A DNA stretch of 64,000 nt from Colletes latitarsis (lineage: Eukaryota; Arthropoda; Insecta; Hymenoptera; Colletidae), in assembly GCF_051014445.1 (NCBI RefSeq), contig NW_027488365.1, forward strand, positions 7,440,001 to 7,504,000. Reading direction: 5' to 3'. The notes beneath the pieces are model-generated. The model had not been told where the DNA came from, did not search any database, and saw only the letters and a program-made list of their open reading frames with translations. The position numbers and the translations under genes were made by a program. This document shows, one piece after another, positions 63,111-64,000 of the stretch; the first letter of the stretch is position 1; each line of letters starts with the position of its first letter.

Positions 63111-64000
63111 ACAGATCCTAGGTTTTTCTGGTTCGGATCACGTAGTAATGTGGTACCACACTGAAACAGTCAGTTAAACCTGGTTTCGATCAATATTTTT
63201 GATGATGACGCATGTTAGGTTTGGGTTAGGGCTAGGATTTGCCCTCATCAGACCCATACTTTCGCATTCTTCACATACTTGTTGAACAGATCCTGTATTA
63301 TTTCTGGTTTGGATCACGTAGTAAAGTGGTACCACACTGAAACAGTCGATTAATCCTGGTCTCGAACAATATGTTAGAGGATAACTCATGCTAGGTCTAG
63401 GTTAGGCCTGGGATTTGCCCTCATCTGACCCATACTTTCGCATTCAACACATACTTGTTGAACAGGTCCTGGGTTATTTCTGGTTTGGATCACGTAGTAA
63501 TGTGGTACCACACTGAAACTGTCGCTTAGTCCTGCTCTCGAACAATGTTTTAGAGGATAACTCATGCTAGTTCTAGGTTAGGCCTGGGATTTGCCCTCAT
63601 CAGACCCATACTTTCGCATTCATCACATACTTGTTCAACAGATCCTGGGTTATTTCTGGTTTGGATCAGGTAGTAATGTGGTACCACTCTGAAACAGTCA
63701 ATTAAACCTGGTCACGAACAATGTTTTAGAGGATAACTCATGCTAGGTCTAGGTTAGGCCTGGGATTTGCCCTCATCAGACCCATACTTTCGCATTCATC
63801 ACATACTTGTTGAACAGGTCCTGGGTTATTTCTGGTTTGGATCACGTAGTAATGTGGTACCACACTGAAACTGTCGCTTAGTCCTGCTCTCGAACAATGT
63901 TTTAGAGGATAACTCATGCTAGGTCTAGGTTAGGCCTGGGATTTGCCCTCAACAGACCCATACTTTCGCATTCATCACATACTTGTTGAACAGGTCCTGG
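63111..64000. repeat. Terminal five monomers with a 352-bp dimer
   Basis: A monomer at 63.13-63.30 kb nearly repeats the one before it (both have TGATGATGACGC), a single-monomer duplication. From about 63,480 a dimer with ACTGTCGCTTAGTCCTGCTC is repeated 352 bp later near 63,833. CCTGCTCTCG is not seen elsewhere in the window. The array continues off the end of the window at full strength. Confidence 0.85.

Larger units (their letters stand above)
1..64000. repeat. Tandem satellite array, ~176-bp monomer, ~364 copies
   Basis: The entire window is a head-to-tail array of one monomer. Successive GGTACC hexamers fall at 15, 191, 367, 543, 720, 896, 1072 and 1248, and the one at 63856 is about 363 monomers from the first, a mean spacing of about 175.9 bp. 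Numbering the monomer from GGTACC as 1, recurring landmarks are CTGGTTTCGATC near 29-40, AATATTTTAGAGGATAACGC near 41-60, a TTAGG-rich stretch near 64-80, GGGATTTGCCC near 83-93, CATACTTTCGCAT near 104-116, CACATACTTGTTGAACAG near 121-138 and CTGGTTTGGATC near 153-164. All copies I read run in the same orientation, and I found no unrelated insertion. Family knowledge: arrays of this monomer size and homogeneity usually sit in centromeric or pericentromeric heterochromatin. Centromere function here is inference. The family name and the species are not recognised. Confidence 0.98.

Noticed and set aside
1..64000. CRISPR array (regularly spaced direct repeats)
   Set aside because: The repeat unit is the full 176 bp with no unique spacers, no cas genes, and a eukaryotic-satellite organisation.
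1..64000. Human alpha satellite or the Arabidopsis 178-bp centromere repeat
   Set aside because: Length and recalled sequence landmarks do not agree: no CENP-B box and none of the known monomer text.

Overview
The whole 64 kb window is one uninterrupted tandem satellite DNA array. A monomer of about 176 bp is repeated roughly 364 times, always in the same head-to-tail orientation, and both ends of the window lie inside the array. I see no credible protein-coding gene, rRNA, tRNA, transposon, CRISPR array or unique sequence. The monomer is easiest to phase on the KpnI-type hexamer GGTACC, first at position 15 and then at 191, 367, 543, 720, 896, 1072, 1248 and onward. The hexamer at 63856 is about 363 monomers further on, a mean of about 175.9 bp. 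Because 176 = 58 x 3 + 2, each monomer shifts the reading frame. The many short open frames (60-90 codons, mostly minus strand) are therefore the same satellite text read again and again, not genes.

The array is typical of centromeric or pericentromeric (or other constitutive) heterochromatin in a eukaryote. The monomer is close to a nucleosome repeat length and moderately AT-rich by eye. I do not recognise it as a named family, and I would not assign a species from sequence alone. It is not human alpha satellite (171 bp) and I see no match to the CENP-B box core.

The array has structure at several scales. (1) Monomer: 175-177 bp, with a 12-bp perfect dyad TGTGGTACCACA in most copies. (2) Dimers (~352 bp) and trimers (~527 bp) are locally amplified, for example at 11.3-12.2 kb and 7.9-8.9 kb. 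(3) A 10-monomer unit (1,759 bp) is duplicated in tandem at 13.4-16.9 kb. (4) A 30-monomer unit (5,274 bp) is duplicated in tandem at 22.03-27.30 and 27.30-32.57 kb, apparently almost identical. (5) Blocks of 5-8.5 kb recur at offsets of 15,999, about 19.3-21.6 and 16.5 kb. (6) A 24-28-monomer unit occurs three times in a row at 47.2-60.35 kb, differing by whole-monomer gains and losses.

Layout: 0-1.9 kb, more divergent monomers; 1.9-10.4 kb, the founder copy of several large blocks; 10.95-19.5 kb, a long block whose partner is 32.6-39.0 kb; 19.5-20.9 kb, a patch matching 7.07-8.24 kb; 20.9-32.6 kb, a second copy of 4.97-10.4 kb including the 30-monomer tandem duplication; 39.0-47.2 kb, a mosaic; 47.2-60.35 kb, the triplicated unit; 60.35-61.74 kb, an island of divergent monomers; 61.74-63.1 kb, a copy of 45.2-46.6 kb; then dimer-like sequence to the end. 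Breakpoints were read by eye from shared variants and are good to within tens of bases at best. They are all in register with the monomer, as expected from unequal exchange, gene conversion or replication-based amplification.
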